Shown here piece by piece: positions 22,425-35,597 of a DNA stretch of 64,000 bases. Position numbers and translations under genes: made by a program. Under the pieces are notes generated by a model. The model saw only the letters and a program-made list of their open reading frames with translations. It ran no database searches and was not told where the DNA came from. How positions within the stretch are numbered: position 1 is the stretch's first letter; every line of letters starts with the position of its first letter. This DNA comes from Hyparrhenia diplandra (taxonomy: Eukaryota > Streptophyta > Magnoliopsida > Poales > Poaceae). The stretch lies in contig JADLZK010008568.1 of assembly GCA_015847255.1 (NCBI GenBank), forward strand, positions 62,001 through 126,000, in the 5' to 3' direction.

Positions 22425-24178
22425 ATATTATAATATTACCCTAATGATTTAATTAGGGATTAATATTATAAAATCCATATCTCATGCAAATGAACTCCGT
22501 TTCGCGTGAAACGACTTCCATAATTCATCAAAAATCTAACTCTATGCATCTAACCCATTGCCACCATAATGTTCCATGCTTGTTTTGTATGTCATAGTTC
22601 AAGCTAGGGTTTACCGCCAGTCGCAAGTAGTTTCGACGACCGATTAGAAGCTTTCCGTCCGAAGTAGAGCTTGGATCGTTCGACGTCGTGCCGATTCGTA
22701 AGAACCTCCCGGGCAAGTCCTTACCCCCCCTTAATAATCGACCTTAATAACATGAGATGATGATGATGATGATGCATCACCGTGGATAATCGATTAGTAT
22801 ATATAGGGGTATGAGCGATAAACGAAGCTATGGAGCTAAGGGGATGACGTAATCATCCATGTTATCTACGCTCATACGATGTAATCAAGTATAACGTGAA
22901 GATCGTTTAATGAACCCTAACCAACAAAAAGAGGTGGGTGATAGCAATTCATTGTGAGATGGGTTGCTACGGGGAATTGCCGTGAGGGGATTCTGCAAGG
23001 AGAGATACTCGCCTCCCTAAGGACCGGTTCATAGACCTTCTACCTAGTGCAATATTGCGTGCATGACCACACGATGGGGCGGCTTGATTCCACACCCCGT
23101 TGGGTTGAGGTATAATTGGAGCCAAGGTGGCGGGAGCGGGCAAAAGCGACCTATTGGGAGCTTGACGTGGGGAGAGTGGCCCCATGGTCCGGTTGGCGTG
23201 GATCTTTGAGTGATCTTCCACGGAAGTGTTTGGGTAGCGGGTGGCGCGGTGCTAGAGGCACATATTGATGATTTGAGATTGAGAGTGGTGTTGATGATTA
23301 TAGGTTGGGTAATAAGGTATTACACGTAAAGCCGCGGGTGATTTGGTATCACCATATTGTCTAGGGTACGCGGCATCTTAGGGTGACGTGTTATCCTTCC
23401 AACCCCTGAGAAGTCGTGGTGAAGATTATACCAATATACCTAGGGTAGCACCCAAGCGGTACGGTCTCGTTGGGCTGTCGAACCATTAGCCGTGGTGTAG
23501 ACAACGCCTATCGTGTGGGGAAATTTGTACAACCTCTGCAGAGTTTACTAAATCTATTCGAATAGCCACGTCCTTGGAATGGGCGAATGCTAGGAAAGAA
23601 CATCTATGATTAGAAATAACTAACGCTTGTGATGATGTGAAGGTGATGCCCAGATGAGATAACCCCGGGAACTAGTGAGAGCAGTTTAGAGACTCTGCTA
23701 GGGCCCAAACCCATAATATACCAAACCACCCCCTGGTTTTGGACTTGCCGAGTACCTTTGTACTCACCCCCTGCTTTTTTATAGATATCGGCATATCCGA
23801 AGGTAAGGTCGCCGTCGAAGTAGGAGACCCACGACGTAGGAGTTTACAAGACGTTGTTTAGGAGAAAGACGTAGAAGTCCAGAATTTCCATTCGCGCTCA
23901 AGTTGCCTGTGGAACATGGAGTAGTGCCCAGACGGTCTAGCACCTTAGTAGACCCCTCATTGGACAAACCACCGCTTCACGCTTGGCTACTCGACGATTA
24001 ATATAATCGAGAGGTGGTGTCTTCATCACCCACTGTAAGTCCTTCTATCCTATGTCAATATATGCTCGAATAGTTCATCTATAAGCGATTTCCATTCTTG
24101 TGACTCGAGAACGTTGGTAGCGTGATCCCGGCGCCAATACACGAGATTAAAAGTCCCATTAAAAAGTGGGGCGTGACA

Positions 24179-24462
24179 CTTTTATACCCTCGCCGGCGAC
24201 CCTTTCGCATCCCAAGGCGTGCGTCGCGACCACCCGGCGGCGGTCACCTCGGCCTGAAGCCGCGCTTTTACGTCGATTGCGATCCACGACGCCGGGTCGC
24301 CCCACACGGCGAAAAGGTCCCTCGCGGAATCGCCCGGGGGGGAAGAGACCCTCAACACCTCTGCTAACACCACGAACGTTGAGAAGCGGCGGCGCGCCTC
24401 CACTCATGACCTCGTCCTCAAGAATTTATTGGGGCTTGAGTCGGCGGTGGTCTGCGGAGAGG
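24179..24462 (-). pseudogene. Tat remnant, possible upstream part of the antisense gene
   Basis: GC-rich sequence between the chromovirus-type LTR and the Tat 3' LTR. Minus frames 24159-24407 and 24182-24403 are open but match nothing firmly. Position and orientation suggest the 5' part of the antisense gene at 9549-12934, separated by the nested insertions. It ends in GCGGAGAGG, a plausible polypurine tract, immediately before the LTR start. Confidence 0.35.
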
Positions 24463-25129
24463 TGTTAGTGGCGAGGGTAATGGCGGGATTGAGCTAACAA
24501 ACTGATTTACGTGCTTGTTTTTTGAGAAGGAAAGAAAAAGCCCTGCGCCTCGCCCGGGAAGCGGCCGGGCGTCAACCCGTTGAACTGCTCATATCGTGAA
24601 CGGTCTCCCGACCCGCGAATCGTCGGAGGTCGGCACCTCCGCATACCTTCCTCGGCGCGCAGAGCGGAGGCGGCCTGAAATCGAAACCTCGTTGGACGCG
24701 AAAGCAGCGAAGGTGATCGTCACCTCTGCATACCTTCCTCGGCGCTTGAGCGGAGGTGGGTGGAGATCGTAAACCTCGCTTTGAGAGCGCGAGCCGCCGC
24801 AGGGTGAGGCCGTGAGGTTGCCCGACCCGTGGACCCGATGAAGGAGAGCGTTGCTTGAACATGAGAATACGCAAAGGGTCCAAGCGGCGTGTAAATATAG
24901 GGAATATGCCGGAATATTAGAGGGCAAATTTGTAATCTAAAGATCTCGGCAAATGTAAAGGCTATAAATAGGGAGGAGTCCTCCCCTAATAGGGAGGTTG
25001 GTGAATTCCATTTATGGAGTATTATTACAACTTACCCAACTACTAGTGCTTGTATCATTTCCATTCTCCCTCAGGGCTCCGCCTCGAGCGGAGGTGTCTC
25101 ACCGATGTCGGGAACCCCCAAACCCAACA
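24463..25129 (+). repeat. 3' LTR of the Tat-lineage element
   Basis: A 667-bp LTR from TGTTAGTGG to AAACCCAACA, preceded by a polypurine-like tract. It has a TATA box region (TATAAATAGGGAGGAG near 24963). A motif, GCATACCTTCCTCGGCGC, occurs twice (about 24641 and 24728). It ends abruptly in DUF594 pseudogene sequence, and GAAAC at 25130-25134 should be the right target duplication. Confidence 0.65.
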
Positions 25130-26447
25130 GAAACCACCACCACAACGCAGGCGCGATGTAGTAAAGCATCTCTGCCCACACCAAGGCGATGAACTTCCAA
25201 CGCTCAGCTTGGTCCTTGATGCTGAAGAGCTCTTGGGCCACCGCAGCTGCCGGGGGGCAGCACTGGAGAGTTGAGAGTCTGAGAGTTCATCTGGAGTCTC
25301 TTGATATGATCAGCATTATCCTCAATTTTGGGCGTCGAGTCTTCTTGTTGTCGCCTTTTCATCGCTTCATCAAAAAGCTTCATGACAGCAGCATCCTTGT
25401 TTCTTCTTGGATCAAACTTTGGAGGCTGTGATAAAACTTCGTTAATTTCGACACGAACCCTGTCATGGACAATCTGGGAGTTGGTAGTAAGCATCACACC
25501 GCACTTGAAGACAAGGTACATCATGTAGTTTGATAGTTCTGTGGCCGTCTGCTTGTGTTTTTTCACTGCTTCGCCGTGATCAGAATTAGTGCCTCCATCT
25601 CCATAGTGGTAGCATATGTCTGTTGCGATGTGCAAGATGAGCACGCTTGTAGGGAAGTCAGTGCTGCTTCTGACGGTCTCCTCTAGTGATTTCAGTATCG
25701 CCGTCCTGACCTGAAGATCAGCTGATTGTTCATTAGCAACGCTCCAGTTGCGGAGCGCTAGTTGGCCACGGGTGCTGGCAATGCCCCATTCTTCTTCTTC
25801 CTTTGTACCGTAGTCTAACAAAGTGTCGAGGATATACAACATGTGAACCTCTGTGACAGGTTTGCTACATAGGTCACAATTTAACCATTGACCTATGAAA
25901 AACATGCGTGCAGTATTGATGATGTTGTATTGTTGGAGCTCTTGGGACCACTGTTTCGTGCAGCATGCAGACCACTGAGGTATACAGTTGGCTAGCCATG
26001 GAAGACTGAAGCTCAATTGGCGAAAGATGAAGGTGGTGGCAGTGGAGACATCTAGGGCTATGGCTCCTACAAGCAGTATGTAGGTCACCGTGATATCAGC
26101 TCTGCTGCTAGTGCAAGGTCTTTAGTGTAGAGTCGCAATATACATAGGACGAGGTGTCAGTATGATTCGAAGGAGACCATCTAGAGCAAGGTCTTTAGTG
26201 TAGAGTCGTCGGTACCATACGCAGCTACAGAGACATTTTCCTCCTTGTTGAGGGGAGCATCCAATGTGATGATGTCCTGTTCAATTGCAATGGATCTACC
26301 TTTCTCCGTCATATCATCAAGTGCTACCCTGATGTCTTTTATGACTTCATCCCTCGTTCTCTCCATTTCCCTTAAATTAGCTTTTCTTGACTTCGCATAA
26401 AAATAAAGGACCTGAGCGTCTTTTGCGTCCGCCGCAAGGAGGCACAC
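25130..26447 (-). pseudogene. DUF4220/DUF594 family gene, copy Z, truncated
   Basis: The minus frame 25204-26088 (294 aa) matches copy A (44638-46916) from its sixth membrane segment to near the C-terminus. Shared text includes the NIINxADM-like region, GIASTRGQLALRNW and ILHIATDICYHYGD. The frame shifts at the C-terminal DUF594 end, which is cut off by the Tat LTR at 25129. Frame 26181-26447 holds the hydrophilic region after membrane segment 4 (ITLDAPLNKEENVSVAAYG). The first four membrane segments and the stretch around segment 5 are deleted. A ~22-bp segment is repeated at about 26113 and 26188. Family members are plant-specific membrane proteins of unknown function. Confidence 0.8.
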
Positions 26448-26503
26448 GACACGCTATTTGCAAATAAAAAGTGAAGGAAACTTGTAGTTGCATGCTGCAA
26501 TAC

Positions 26504-26562
26504 CTTTGTTTATCCATCAGATGGCCGCCGCCAGCTCCTGTGCCGTTTACCATTGGCCTCAT
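26504..26562 (-). pseudogene. predicted first exon of DUF594 copy Z
   Basis: Minus strand ATG at 26562 gives MRPMVNGTGAGGGHLMDKQ followed by AG and a GTATTG donor-like site. It is homologous to the inferred first exons of copies A (50074-50135) and B (61910-61971). It is orphaned here because the start of exon 2 has been deleted. Confidence 0.5.
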
Positions 26563-27867
26563 TTCAATGTCAGGTACAGGAAAGCACTACAGAGGGTGTT
26601 GCACTGTTGGCTTGCAGAGGTACTGTATAAGTAATACCCTGAAATGATGAGTGATTCACAAGCAGTTTGCTAAGATGCTTTGCCGGTGGTTGTTAAGATT
26701 CTTGCTTGGATAGAGAGAAAATGCCGGTACGTCAAAGCTTCACGTAGAATTGATATATATTTAATTTGTGGACCTGCTATGTTAATCCCCACTTAATAAT
26801 CTCAATGATTTACATACCAATGACGTACAGTAGAGCAATATAATGACGTTCACTTGAATTGCGCCGTGGGTGCTTAAACTTTTCTCCACTTCTCACCTAG
26901 ATCCATTTATAATATGGTATACTTTAGTTTAACGGTTTACCGAGTTTATTTTTCATGCACACTTTATCAACTCTATCAATACCTCGGATACCAGAGACTA
27001 ATAATAAAATTCATAGTATGATTGAGAAGGCGTGGTGAATCAATGCTTTCTACGCATGTGCCGAGCATACATAAAATTCGTTGCTTGCGATCAGAGCAGG
27101 GCACAAAGCAGGCCTACAACGATGCTGCTTGCATTGTCTGGTGGCATACATTCAAGCTGATGCTCAGAAGTAGATCAGCATAAATGCTTCCGCTTAATAT
27201 GGATGGATTGGAAAACTTTCGGTATATATTCAGATGACATGCATTAAGCTGCAGAAGTAGGCCTAGTCTCTTCTTCTTTCTTCAGTGCCAAGCACCAGGT
27301 GCTGGTCTCGAAAGACGAAATCATGCGCAACTTTAAGTTCTACATTGAGAAAAATACGCCATATGGTATTTGGTGCCGTATGAGGTCGGCCCGTGGGGCG
27401 ACTTGGGCTGAGGCATTAGACCCGTGCTTTGGCATGAGACATACGAGGATACTGTTTTAAGCCCAGCTTGAAATTGGCACCATCTAGGATTTTAGTGGCC
27501 GTTAGTTTTAACATGCCCTGTCCCTCAAAATTATTTTCCAGAAATGATAAAATGGCAAGACTTCTTTTTCTTAATACCTGGGGAAGCCCACTAAGTGAGC
27601 AAATTTCTCTATGATCATGCCAAATTATGAATACAGTACTGGCCATGCCTTGGCATAACTTCATAACAATCACCAATTGATACATAACAAGTTCAAAGGC
27701 GTACATGTACATCGCAGGTTCATAGGATTACATTATTACATTACAGGTTAAGTGGCCAACAGAATACTGAAACATCAGTTTCACAAAAGTACTGCATTCT
27801 GGATTCTAGAATAAAGACAATAGTACAACGCAAAGGTCATCAAGAGTTCTGGACAATGGATTCTAAA
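26563..27867. other. intergenic remnant without a recognised gene
   Basis: No element ends and no convincing ORF. The minus frame 27416-27712 (98 aa) reaches HREICSLSGLPQVLRKRSLA and LKLTATKILDGANFKLGLKQ but matches no family I can name. The last bases (27865-27879) are the left target site of the LINE. Confidence 0.4.
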
Positions 27868-28299
27868 TTACTAATACGATATGCAAGGATGGCTGTGATC
27901 CCCCGGAGAAGTGGACCTTGAGCACCTCAATCTTCCACCAACTGTGGTGAAGAGTGTGGTTATCGGGGGGCGAGATGAGCGACCCGAGGACCCGCTCCTC
28001 CCCTTCCTCGTTCCCTCCGACCTCCCCGCCGCCGCCGCCACATCCGAGCCCCATCCACCCCCCTCGACAAAACCAACACGAGATCCCGATCTGCCACAGC
28101 GAGCTACACACCGATGGTCTTTCGACCGAGTCCACCGTCGGGGAGGGGTCCGGTCACGACATCGCCAACGACGCAGGGAGCCATGTCTCAGATCTAGGGG
28201 CAGGACAACGGTCGTCCGCGCCGGAGTCTCGTCCACCACCACCAGCTGTTCAAGGGGCTCCCACCAGCGAGGCGCGCTGAGGCGGCAGGAACATGCGAC

Positions 28300-31200
28300 A
28301 GCTCAAGCATTGAAGACAAAGCCATCGTGATCTGCGTCCAACCATTCATGCCGAAGCGGGTGCCGCGGCAAGCTCCAGCAACACAACCACAGGCCACACT
28401 CTCGACTAGCCGGGCAGATGCGGCTCACCCATTTCCTCTCCCAGTAAGCCCAACGACGATAGACCACGAGATCCAAGAAAGTGCCTCGGAGCTTTTCCCG
28501 GAGCTCGCCAAAGCTTTAAAGGTTCTGAAGGAGAGGAGCGAAGAAGGCGTCGGCATGGGCGCCCAGGATTCTGCTATGAATTCAATGGAGAAGACAGCTC
28601 CTCGGCCACAATGGATCAGGCGTCAATTGCAACCAAAAGAAGGTCAAGGAAGCGGCAGCCCATGAAGTTCGTTTCAAGAGGATCCAAAAAAGAGAAACAA
28701 ATTCAAATCGCGTGGGGGAACGCCGAGGATGCAGCAGTCACCCGTCGGTCTCGGCAAGGCATCGGCCTCAAGAACCATTCAATCCACCGAGGAGGGATGG
28801 GAGCCAGCTAGGAAGCCGGCCAAGATCAGAGACTCTGAGGCCACAGACGACAGAGAGAAGGCTGCCCATGCATTCAAGACAACAATTTTCAAATCACCCG
28901 GGTTTTGAGGTCTTCAAGAGCAAGATGGTGGGCAAGTGCTTCAATTGCTCTCTCATCTGAACACCTAGCACGCTGGCGCGCCGTTCCAACACCCGGATCT
29001 TTGGAGATGCTTTCAATTGGGTCCACAGGGCAGCGGATGCCCAAGGCAGAGATCAACCGACGACCATAAAAACAGGCCACCCGGCACCACCAAGCCTCCC
29101 ATTCCAACCAAACCCGGAAGAAGCCCGGTCCGCCCGGAACAAGCGAGAAGGCGGGCGCTAAATGCCTTGAAAGTGACTCGAGGAGGTGAAGCAATGGGGC
29201 GAGTACCACTGGAATCCCGGCGCAAGGCCGAGGGCCCTTAGCGCCATGCCCGGCGTGGCGCTATCAAAGCGCCCGCCCGCGACAACACAGTGGAAGGCGG
29301 CGGCTGGCTTCTTTCGGCGGCAGCAACAGGGCGTGGAGTCGCATCACCTCATGGACATCTTCCTCGGCAAGATGGAGATGAGCCGGCGGAAAGTTCCGAG
29401 ATAGTCAGCACTATCGAACAGTTCACAGTCATCTTCTCCGGCCACCGCGACAGGCAGCGCGTCCTCGACCGTGGAGTGCTCACCGGCAGGGGCCGCACCC
29501 TCCATTTCGCCCCCTGGTCGGAGAGACTCTACGCCACCGACACGACTTGGGACTTCCACGTCAAGGTCCGGATCGAGGGTGTCCCCGTTCACTGCTGGGG
29601 AGAGGAGGTTGCCGCGATGGCGATGGGCAGGAGCTGCACGATCCACTACGTGGAAGAGAAGACCCGCCGCCGCGAGCGCACCAGGACCTATGATGTGTGG
29701 GCATGGTGCTCCAATCCATGCGACATCCCGAAGGAGGTGATCTTCACCCTCACTGAGCCTGACAAGGAGCAGCCTCCGGCGACCATCCCACTGCCCATGC
29801 TTCCCCACCACCGCGACAATCCAACAGACATCAAGCGCGCCCAGTTCTTCACTCTGCGCAACCACCTCGAGTTCGTCGAGGATCTTTCTTTCCTGCAGGG
29901 GCGCCCCAGGGTGGGAGGCATGAGGAATCGACAGCCACGCAGAGAGATGATCTGGTCCTATGGGGCGCCGGACTCGGTGGGGGAACGGCTCCCGTCAGAC
30001 CGTCCCCAGGACCATCACCGGGTCATTGGACATCACCCGGCGACAACGGCGACTACGATCACGCAGCGTCGCAACCCCCACAGCGTCCGTCGCCACCGCT
30101 TGGCGTCTCGAGCTGGGCGAGGAATCCGCTGGGCAAGGGGGCAGCGGTGGGCACCACATCGGCTCCACCCGGTGGCGTGGAGGGAGGAGCCATGCTGGTG
30201 AGTTCACGGTCCACCAGCCAGTGCGGAAGAAGAAGAAGGAGGGCCCGCCGGAGAAGAAGCAGCACAACAAAGGGGTCACGTTTCTTTGACCCAATTGCAA
30301 CCGACCTCAAGCCAAGAAGAACGTCTTTGCTGCAGGACGATAGTTCTCGGTCATCAAGGGTAACTCCCCGGTACATTTTTTTCCATTCAAATGCAATATT
30401 AGTAGATGAAGCTTGTGCTCAGGAGATTAGTTCTCGAACAGCACCGGAGGTCGCTGCTGAACACAAGGAGAGCGCAGGGGAGAACGACACCCTCACCGCA
30501 GAGAAGCTGCACTATGCCCTGATCGCGACCCTCGCTAAGATGGAGAAGGCTTTGGTGGCAGCAGGCAACACGGTATGTGTCCAACATGATTCCTGTTTAC
30601 CAGCTTTGGGAGGGGGCATAATTAACACTACACAAAAAGCTCTACAATGCATCATGCCTAGAGATATAGATACAGAGCTAATTAACTGTGACAGTTTAGA
30701 GCCCATGGGGGTGATACACGGGAGTCCTAGCAGCCCCCAGATCCAATGGGAAGAAACCGAGCAAACACCGCTACAAGGGTCCATAGCAGAACCTGAAACA
30801 TTGCATGATAAACCACAGAACCCTTCTCCTATATCAAACAGGCAACAATTACCTGTAATAGGACCACACACGGTAGTAGAGAGAGCCCCTGAGCTTGCTA
30901 TAATAGTTGGGTCCAACAATGATCTACATAACGTGACTCAGGAGGCGATGATGATAGAGCAGGATCACAGGAGATCACAGGTGAAACATCGCAGCCGAGC
31001 ACTGAGAGGGTTAAAGACGGTAGTATCACTAACCCTGAAGAAGAGACAGTGGCCACCTCACCATGGGGACAGCATGACCCCAGCACAGAGCTCACTAGCC
31101 ACGACCATGAGCACAACTTACAATGCAGGCCCATGCCGAGAGATCTAGTTCAGCCCAATAACACTCCCACCCACCATCAAGCCGAGCAGCACATTGATGA

Positions 31201-31679
31201 AGTCCCAGTAGAGACTCACGGCTTAACGAACCCAGACTCCACTGTACCTGACCAATCTGATAATGCCCAAGATGAGGTTCAGACTTTCCTGGACTCATTA
31301 ACAGCTACAATTGCGGACCCTCTAGTCCCAGAGGGGTTTCATACTCCTTCGAACACACACCACAATAGTTCAGGGACAGACAACCAGACCCAAAGAAAGA
31401 GTACCGAGATTAGCCAAGAAAGCTGAATTAAATGGAGGCAAAGACTCCCTACAGATTGCACAAGATCTGCTAGTTAGAAAACTGGGGGACCTAGCGGGAG
31501 AAGACATGTCACAAGATGATCCGGACAATTCTGATTTTGATTTTTATGCACAGCATTTCGCAAGACCGGTGGAGAAGAAGAAGATGGACGCTATCCAGGT
31601 CATCATTGAGGAGGGAACCAAGATGAAGAAGGGAGACAGCAAGACCAAAAGGGCACCAGGGGTGGGCGTGGCGGCCTGA
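28300..31679 (+). pseudogene. LINE ORF1 (gag-like RNA-binding protein), frameshifted
   Basis: Plus frames 28327-28665, 28712-28960, 29290-30201, 30147-31148 and 31049-31426, plus the tail to the stop at 31677-31679, run in series. MVGKCFNC followed out of frame by HLAR marks a broken CCHC zinc knuckle near 28924-28990. The region 29400-29900 is DUF4283-like, with FHVKVRIEGVPVHCWGEEVA and YVEEKTRRRERTRTYDVWAW. The C-terminal half is disordered and acidic and ends with MDAIQVIIEEGTKMKKGDSK. In plant L1 elements ORF1 binds the element RNA. At least four frame changes break this copy. The start codon is uncertain. Confidence 0.65.
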
Positions 31680-32044
31680 TCGGTCTCCATGTCGCAGTAG
31701 CAAGATGACCTAGATGTTAACCCAACCTGGGGGTCGAAGTGTCCCATGTATCGCAAAGGAGGCCATTAGGGCCGTTTTTACTTTCAATTTTATGTCTGTG
31801 GCATCGATTCGGTTATCCCGCAGGCCTCACGGCTGTCCGGGGTTTGGTTTGTAATCCTAAGTCGAGATTGCTACCCATCATTCACACAACTCACGACCAT
31901 CGTGGCACGAGTGTGTGAAGCAATTCCAGTGCAATCAAGTAGTTTGTGTTGTCTATTCCTCCGCTTTTTGGCATGCCATTGTTGATTTGGGGTTTGGGGA
32001 TAATGAGAGCGCCGTAGTGGACGAAGTAGTACAAGTTATTTTAA

Positions 32045-35000
32045 ATGGCGACTAAAGATTGCAAAATCTTGTGTTGGAAACGTAAGGGGGGGCTGAATGA
32101 TGGCGCAAAAAGGGCGGCGGTGAGGAATCAAATTATTGCCTCGGGTGCCACTGTGATATGTCTGCAGGAGACGAAGATCATGCACTGGTCCGACTCACTA
32201 CTACGGGAAACTTTGGGACCTGAACTAGTACAAAACACGGCTTGCCTGCCATCGGTAGGTGCATCAGGCAGGATCCTCATAGCCGTATCGTCGCGTTTTT
32301 TCCAGCTCGAGAATCAACAGATGACAACCAACACGGTCACCACAAATATCATCATGCTTGCTGATAACAGCAAATGGTCAATAACGGGGTATATGGACCG
32401 CAGGCAGACCAAGAAAAGCTGGACTTTATGCAGGAGCTTGAGAGCATAAAAACGACGGTTTTACCAAATTGGCTACTGTTAGGTGATTTCAACTTGATCT
32501 ACAGAGTGCAAGATAAGAACAACTCAAGGATAAATCTACCTCTGTTAAATGCGTTCAAGGCCACAATAGACAATCTCCAAGTATCACCAATAGAACTACA
32601 AGGTAAAAAGTGCACATGGAACAATCAACAACAAAATCCAACGATGACCAAAATTGATCACTTCTTTGCCTCGACGGAATGGATGACCATGTTCCCAAAT
32701 ACCTATCTGCAAGCAATGGCATCCCTAGGATCAGACCACTGTTCGTTGTTCCTTCATGGGGAATTAACGATGGAACACTACAAGGGTTTTCGGTTTGAAG
32801 CACATTGGCCAAATTGGCCACAGTTCAAGGAGACGGTCAAGGAAGCATGGGACAAGCCGGTAAACACTCAAGATGCGATTCTAAAATTGCATGTAAAGTT
32901 GATAAGAACAACAAAGGCACTCAAACTCTGGCGTAGGAAGAACTTCAACGATTGGAAGGTGCGTTGGGCGGTGCTAAACATCACGCTGGCAAATTTTGAA
33001 AGAGCACAGGAAGAAAGAATTCTGACCACCGAGGAAATGGATTTTGTGAGGTACCTGAAAGCAAAGGCTTTCGGAATGGCAGCGGTATAGAAAGCAAAAG
33101 CCAGACAACACTCAAGACTTACATGGATCAGGCTAGGAGATTCAAACACAAAATTTTTCCACCTACACGCAAATGCTAGGAGGAAGAAAGTATATATACC
33201 GGCGTTAGCAGGACCGCATGGGACAGTTGTAACCCAAAATGAGAAGAGTGATTTAGTCCACAAGCATTTTATGGAGGTCCTAGGGACACCAGTACAGCGT
33301 ACCAAAGCGATCAACTGGACACAACTCGGATATAACCCACAAACTTTGGAGGAACTAGATAGCCCGTTCTCACAAGAGGAGATTAGAACGGTGATTAAAG
33401 AAATCCCAGCGCAAAAAGCACCAGGACCGGATGGATACATAGGCGTCTTCTACAAGACATGCTGGCCCATTATTAAGGAAGACTTATCTCAGGCCATCTG
33501 GGCGTTTTACCAGAACCGAACGACTAAATTGAGCCTTATAAATGAAGCACATATCATCCTGTTACCAAAAAATCAGACGGCTGGGACCATAACAGAGTAC
33601 AGGCCTATCAGCCTCATTAACAGTGTCGCAAAGATTATCACGAAATTGTTAGCTAATAGATTAGCAGGACGCCTGGATGAGTTGGTGTCCAATTCACAGA
33701 ATGCCTTCATAAAGAAAAGATGCATTCACGACAACTTCATCTATTCACAAAGGACTATACAACTTCTCCATAAAAAGAAGATGCCGGCTTTGTTCATTAA
33801 ATTGGATATCTCTAAAGCTTTTGACACTATAAACTGGCCCTATCTCCTAGAGGACATGAAAGCCCTTGGTTTCAGCACTAAGTGGAGAGACTGGATAGCA
33901 GGGCTGTTAGGATCAGCAACATCAAAGGTGTTAGTCAACGGACAGTTGACAAGGCCAATCAATCATCGTAGAGGCTTAAGACAAGGAGACCCGCTATCCC
34001 CGATGCTGTTCATTCCGGCAATTGATCCTTTACAAAAACTAGTGGAACTAGCGGCACAGAGAGGGATCCTAAATCCGGTGCTCCCATCAGCAGCTAGACT
34101 AAGATGTTCCCTTTACGCGGATGATGCGGCAATCTTTGCAGCACCCACATCATACGACCTAGATAATCTCCTAAAGATACTACAGTTTTTTGGTGATTGC
34201 TCTGGACTGCGTATAAACATGAACAAAACGGAGATCTTCCCCATTCGAATGGACAACAACGTTGCTTTCGGCAGCTATTGGCTCATTTCCCGGGCAGGAT
34301 TGGAACATTCCCTGGAAAATACCTTGGCCTTCCTCTCCATATTAGGAAACTGCAGAGAATTGAGGTGCAACCTCTAATCGACAAAATTGCAGAACGATTA
34401 CCAGCCTGGAAAGGAAAGTTTTTGGCGTCGTCAGGAAGGGAGACACTAGTAAAAACAGTGCTGTCATCACAACCAATCTACCATATCACGGCATTCCCGA
34501 ACAGAAGTGGCTAATAAGGAAAGTGGACAAATACCGGAGGAGTTTCATTTGGAGAGGAGAAATACCAGAAAGCGTTAAGGGAGGCCATTCCCTTATAAGC
34601 TGGCCAATTACCTGTAGACCAAAGAAGTTGGGAGGCCTGGGAATCCTAGACCTCGGCTTTTCAAGGGCGCTAAGATTACGGTGGCTATGGTTCCAGTGGA
34701 CAAAAAAAAAGGGAGGGCATGGAATCAGCTGGATTTGCCCCTGTGATGATCGAGACCGCTACCTATTTCAGGCCTCAACAGTGGTGACGATCGGAGATGG
34801 AAGGGCGGCACTTTTGGACCTCATCGTGGCTGAATGGGGCAACGCCACAATCAATAACACCTTCACTTTACAAAAAGTCCAAAAAAGAAAGAAATTTACA
34901 GTTCATCAGGGCGATGCAAAGGAACAAATGGATAAGAAACATCATACCGATTCAATCAGAACAAGAGATACAAGAGTATGTCAGACTATGGGAGGCTATT

Positions 35001-35597
35001 TCAGAGGTTAACCTTCAGGAAGGAGTAGAAGACACCATTCGATGGAGATGGACGACAACTGGAGAATATACAACACAAAGTGCTTACTTAGCACAATTTG
35101 AAGGAAGCTTCACTAAACTAAAAATTTCACCAATATGGAAAGCACAAGCAGAGAAGAAATGCCGGTTCTTCGTTTGGACACTTATGCATAAGAGGATCCT
35201 TACAGCAAATAACTTGGCAAAAAGGAATTGGCCAAATGACCCTATATGTAGTCTATGTACAAATGAATTGGAAACACCGACCCACCTATGCAAAGACTGC
35301 CCCTTCGCCAAGCAGGTGTGGCATAACATAAAGAGATGGTTTAATTTGGAGGTAGTAGACACAGTCAATATGACGGGGTCAATTTATAATTACTGGAAAA
35401 GATGTAGGACAAAATTCGGGATCAAAGACAGAAGAAAAGTAGATGGCATCATGATCTACCGGTGGTGGCATGTTTGGAAGGAGAGAAACCGGCGCGTATT
35501 CCAACATAAGAACCTGAATGCAGTGCAAGTAGCTAATTTGTGTAAAGATGATATCGAGCAGTATCAACTCGCAATGCCTGCCCAACAAAGGAACTAA
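32045..35597 (+). pseudogene. LINE ORF2: endonuclease, reverse transcriptase, zf-RVT
   Basis: The start ATG at 32045 precedes an AP-endonuclease-like domain (VICLQETK, LLLGDFNLI and GSDHCSLFL; 32045-32760, frame change near 32400). An in-frame TAG at 33088 follows. The reverse transcriptase (33271-34377) has APGPDGYIGVFYKTCW, EYRPISLINSVAKIITKLLA and FIKLDISKAFDTINW. It also has GLRQGDPLSPMLF and the catalytic YADDAAIF at about 34114. Frames change again near 34290, 34510 and 34800. The C-terminus (34797-35597) is a zf-RVT domain with KCRFFVWTLMHKRILTANNL and CSLCTNELETPTHLCKDCPF. The enzyme nicks target DNA and copies LINE RNA into it. This copy is inactive. Confidence 0.85.

Larger units (their letters stand above)
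20468..24178 (+). repeat. large chromovirus-type LTR, left end missing
   Basis: It ends GGGGCGTGACA at 24178, a typical 3' end for large grass Tekay-like LTRs, and is followed by Tat sequence rather than a PBS. It is therefore a solo or 3' LTR. The left end is cut off where the LARD-type element was inserted. Inside are two TATA boxes of identical context, TATAAATAGGCC at 21569 and 22313, two hairpins just downstream of the second, and a GATGATGAT run near 22757. The many long GC-rich ORFs (for example 21111-21983 plus and 20743-21396 minus) overlap on opposite strands and are not considered genes. Confidence 0.6.
3926..25129 (+). mobile_element. Tat-lineage Ty3/gypsy element, 5'-truncated and heavily nested
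   Basis: Pieces on the plus strand are an RT fragment (3926-4082), an integrase C-terminal fragment (4083-4380), a non-coding tract (4381-6255), an antisense extra gene (9253-12934), a remnant (24179-24462) and a 3' LTR (24463-25129). Foreign insertions are a solo LTR (6256-9252), a LARD-type element (12935-20467) and a chromovirus-type LTR (20468-24178). Extra antisense ORFs downstream of pol are known in Tat-lineage elements such as Grande. The element ends inside a DUF594 pseudogene, so that gene was its target. The join across 12934/24179 is inferred from shared orientation and composition. Confidence 0.65.

Noticed and set aside
27416..27712. 98-aa minus ORF
   Set aside because: No family match that I can name and no splice or promoter context. 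Kept only as a note.
30147..31148. 333-aa plus ORF as a separate gene
   Set aside because: Its position and the following acidic C-terminus fit the LINE ORF1 tail, with an out-of-frame N-terminal part. It is not an independent gene.
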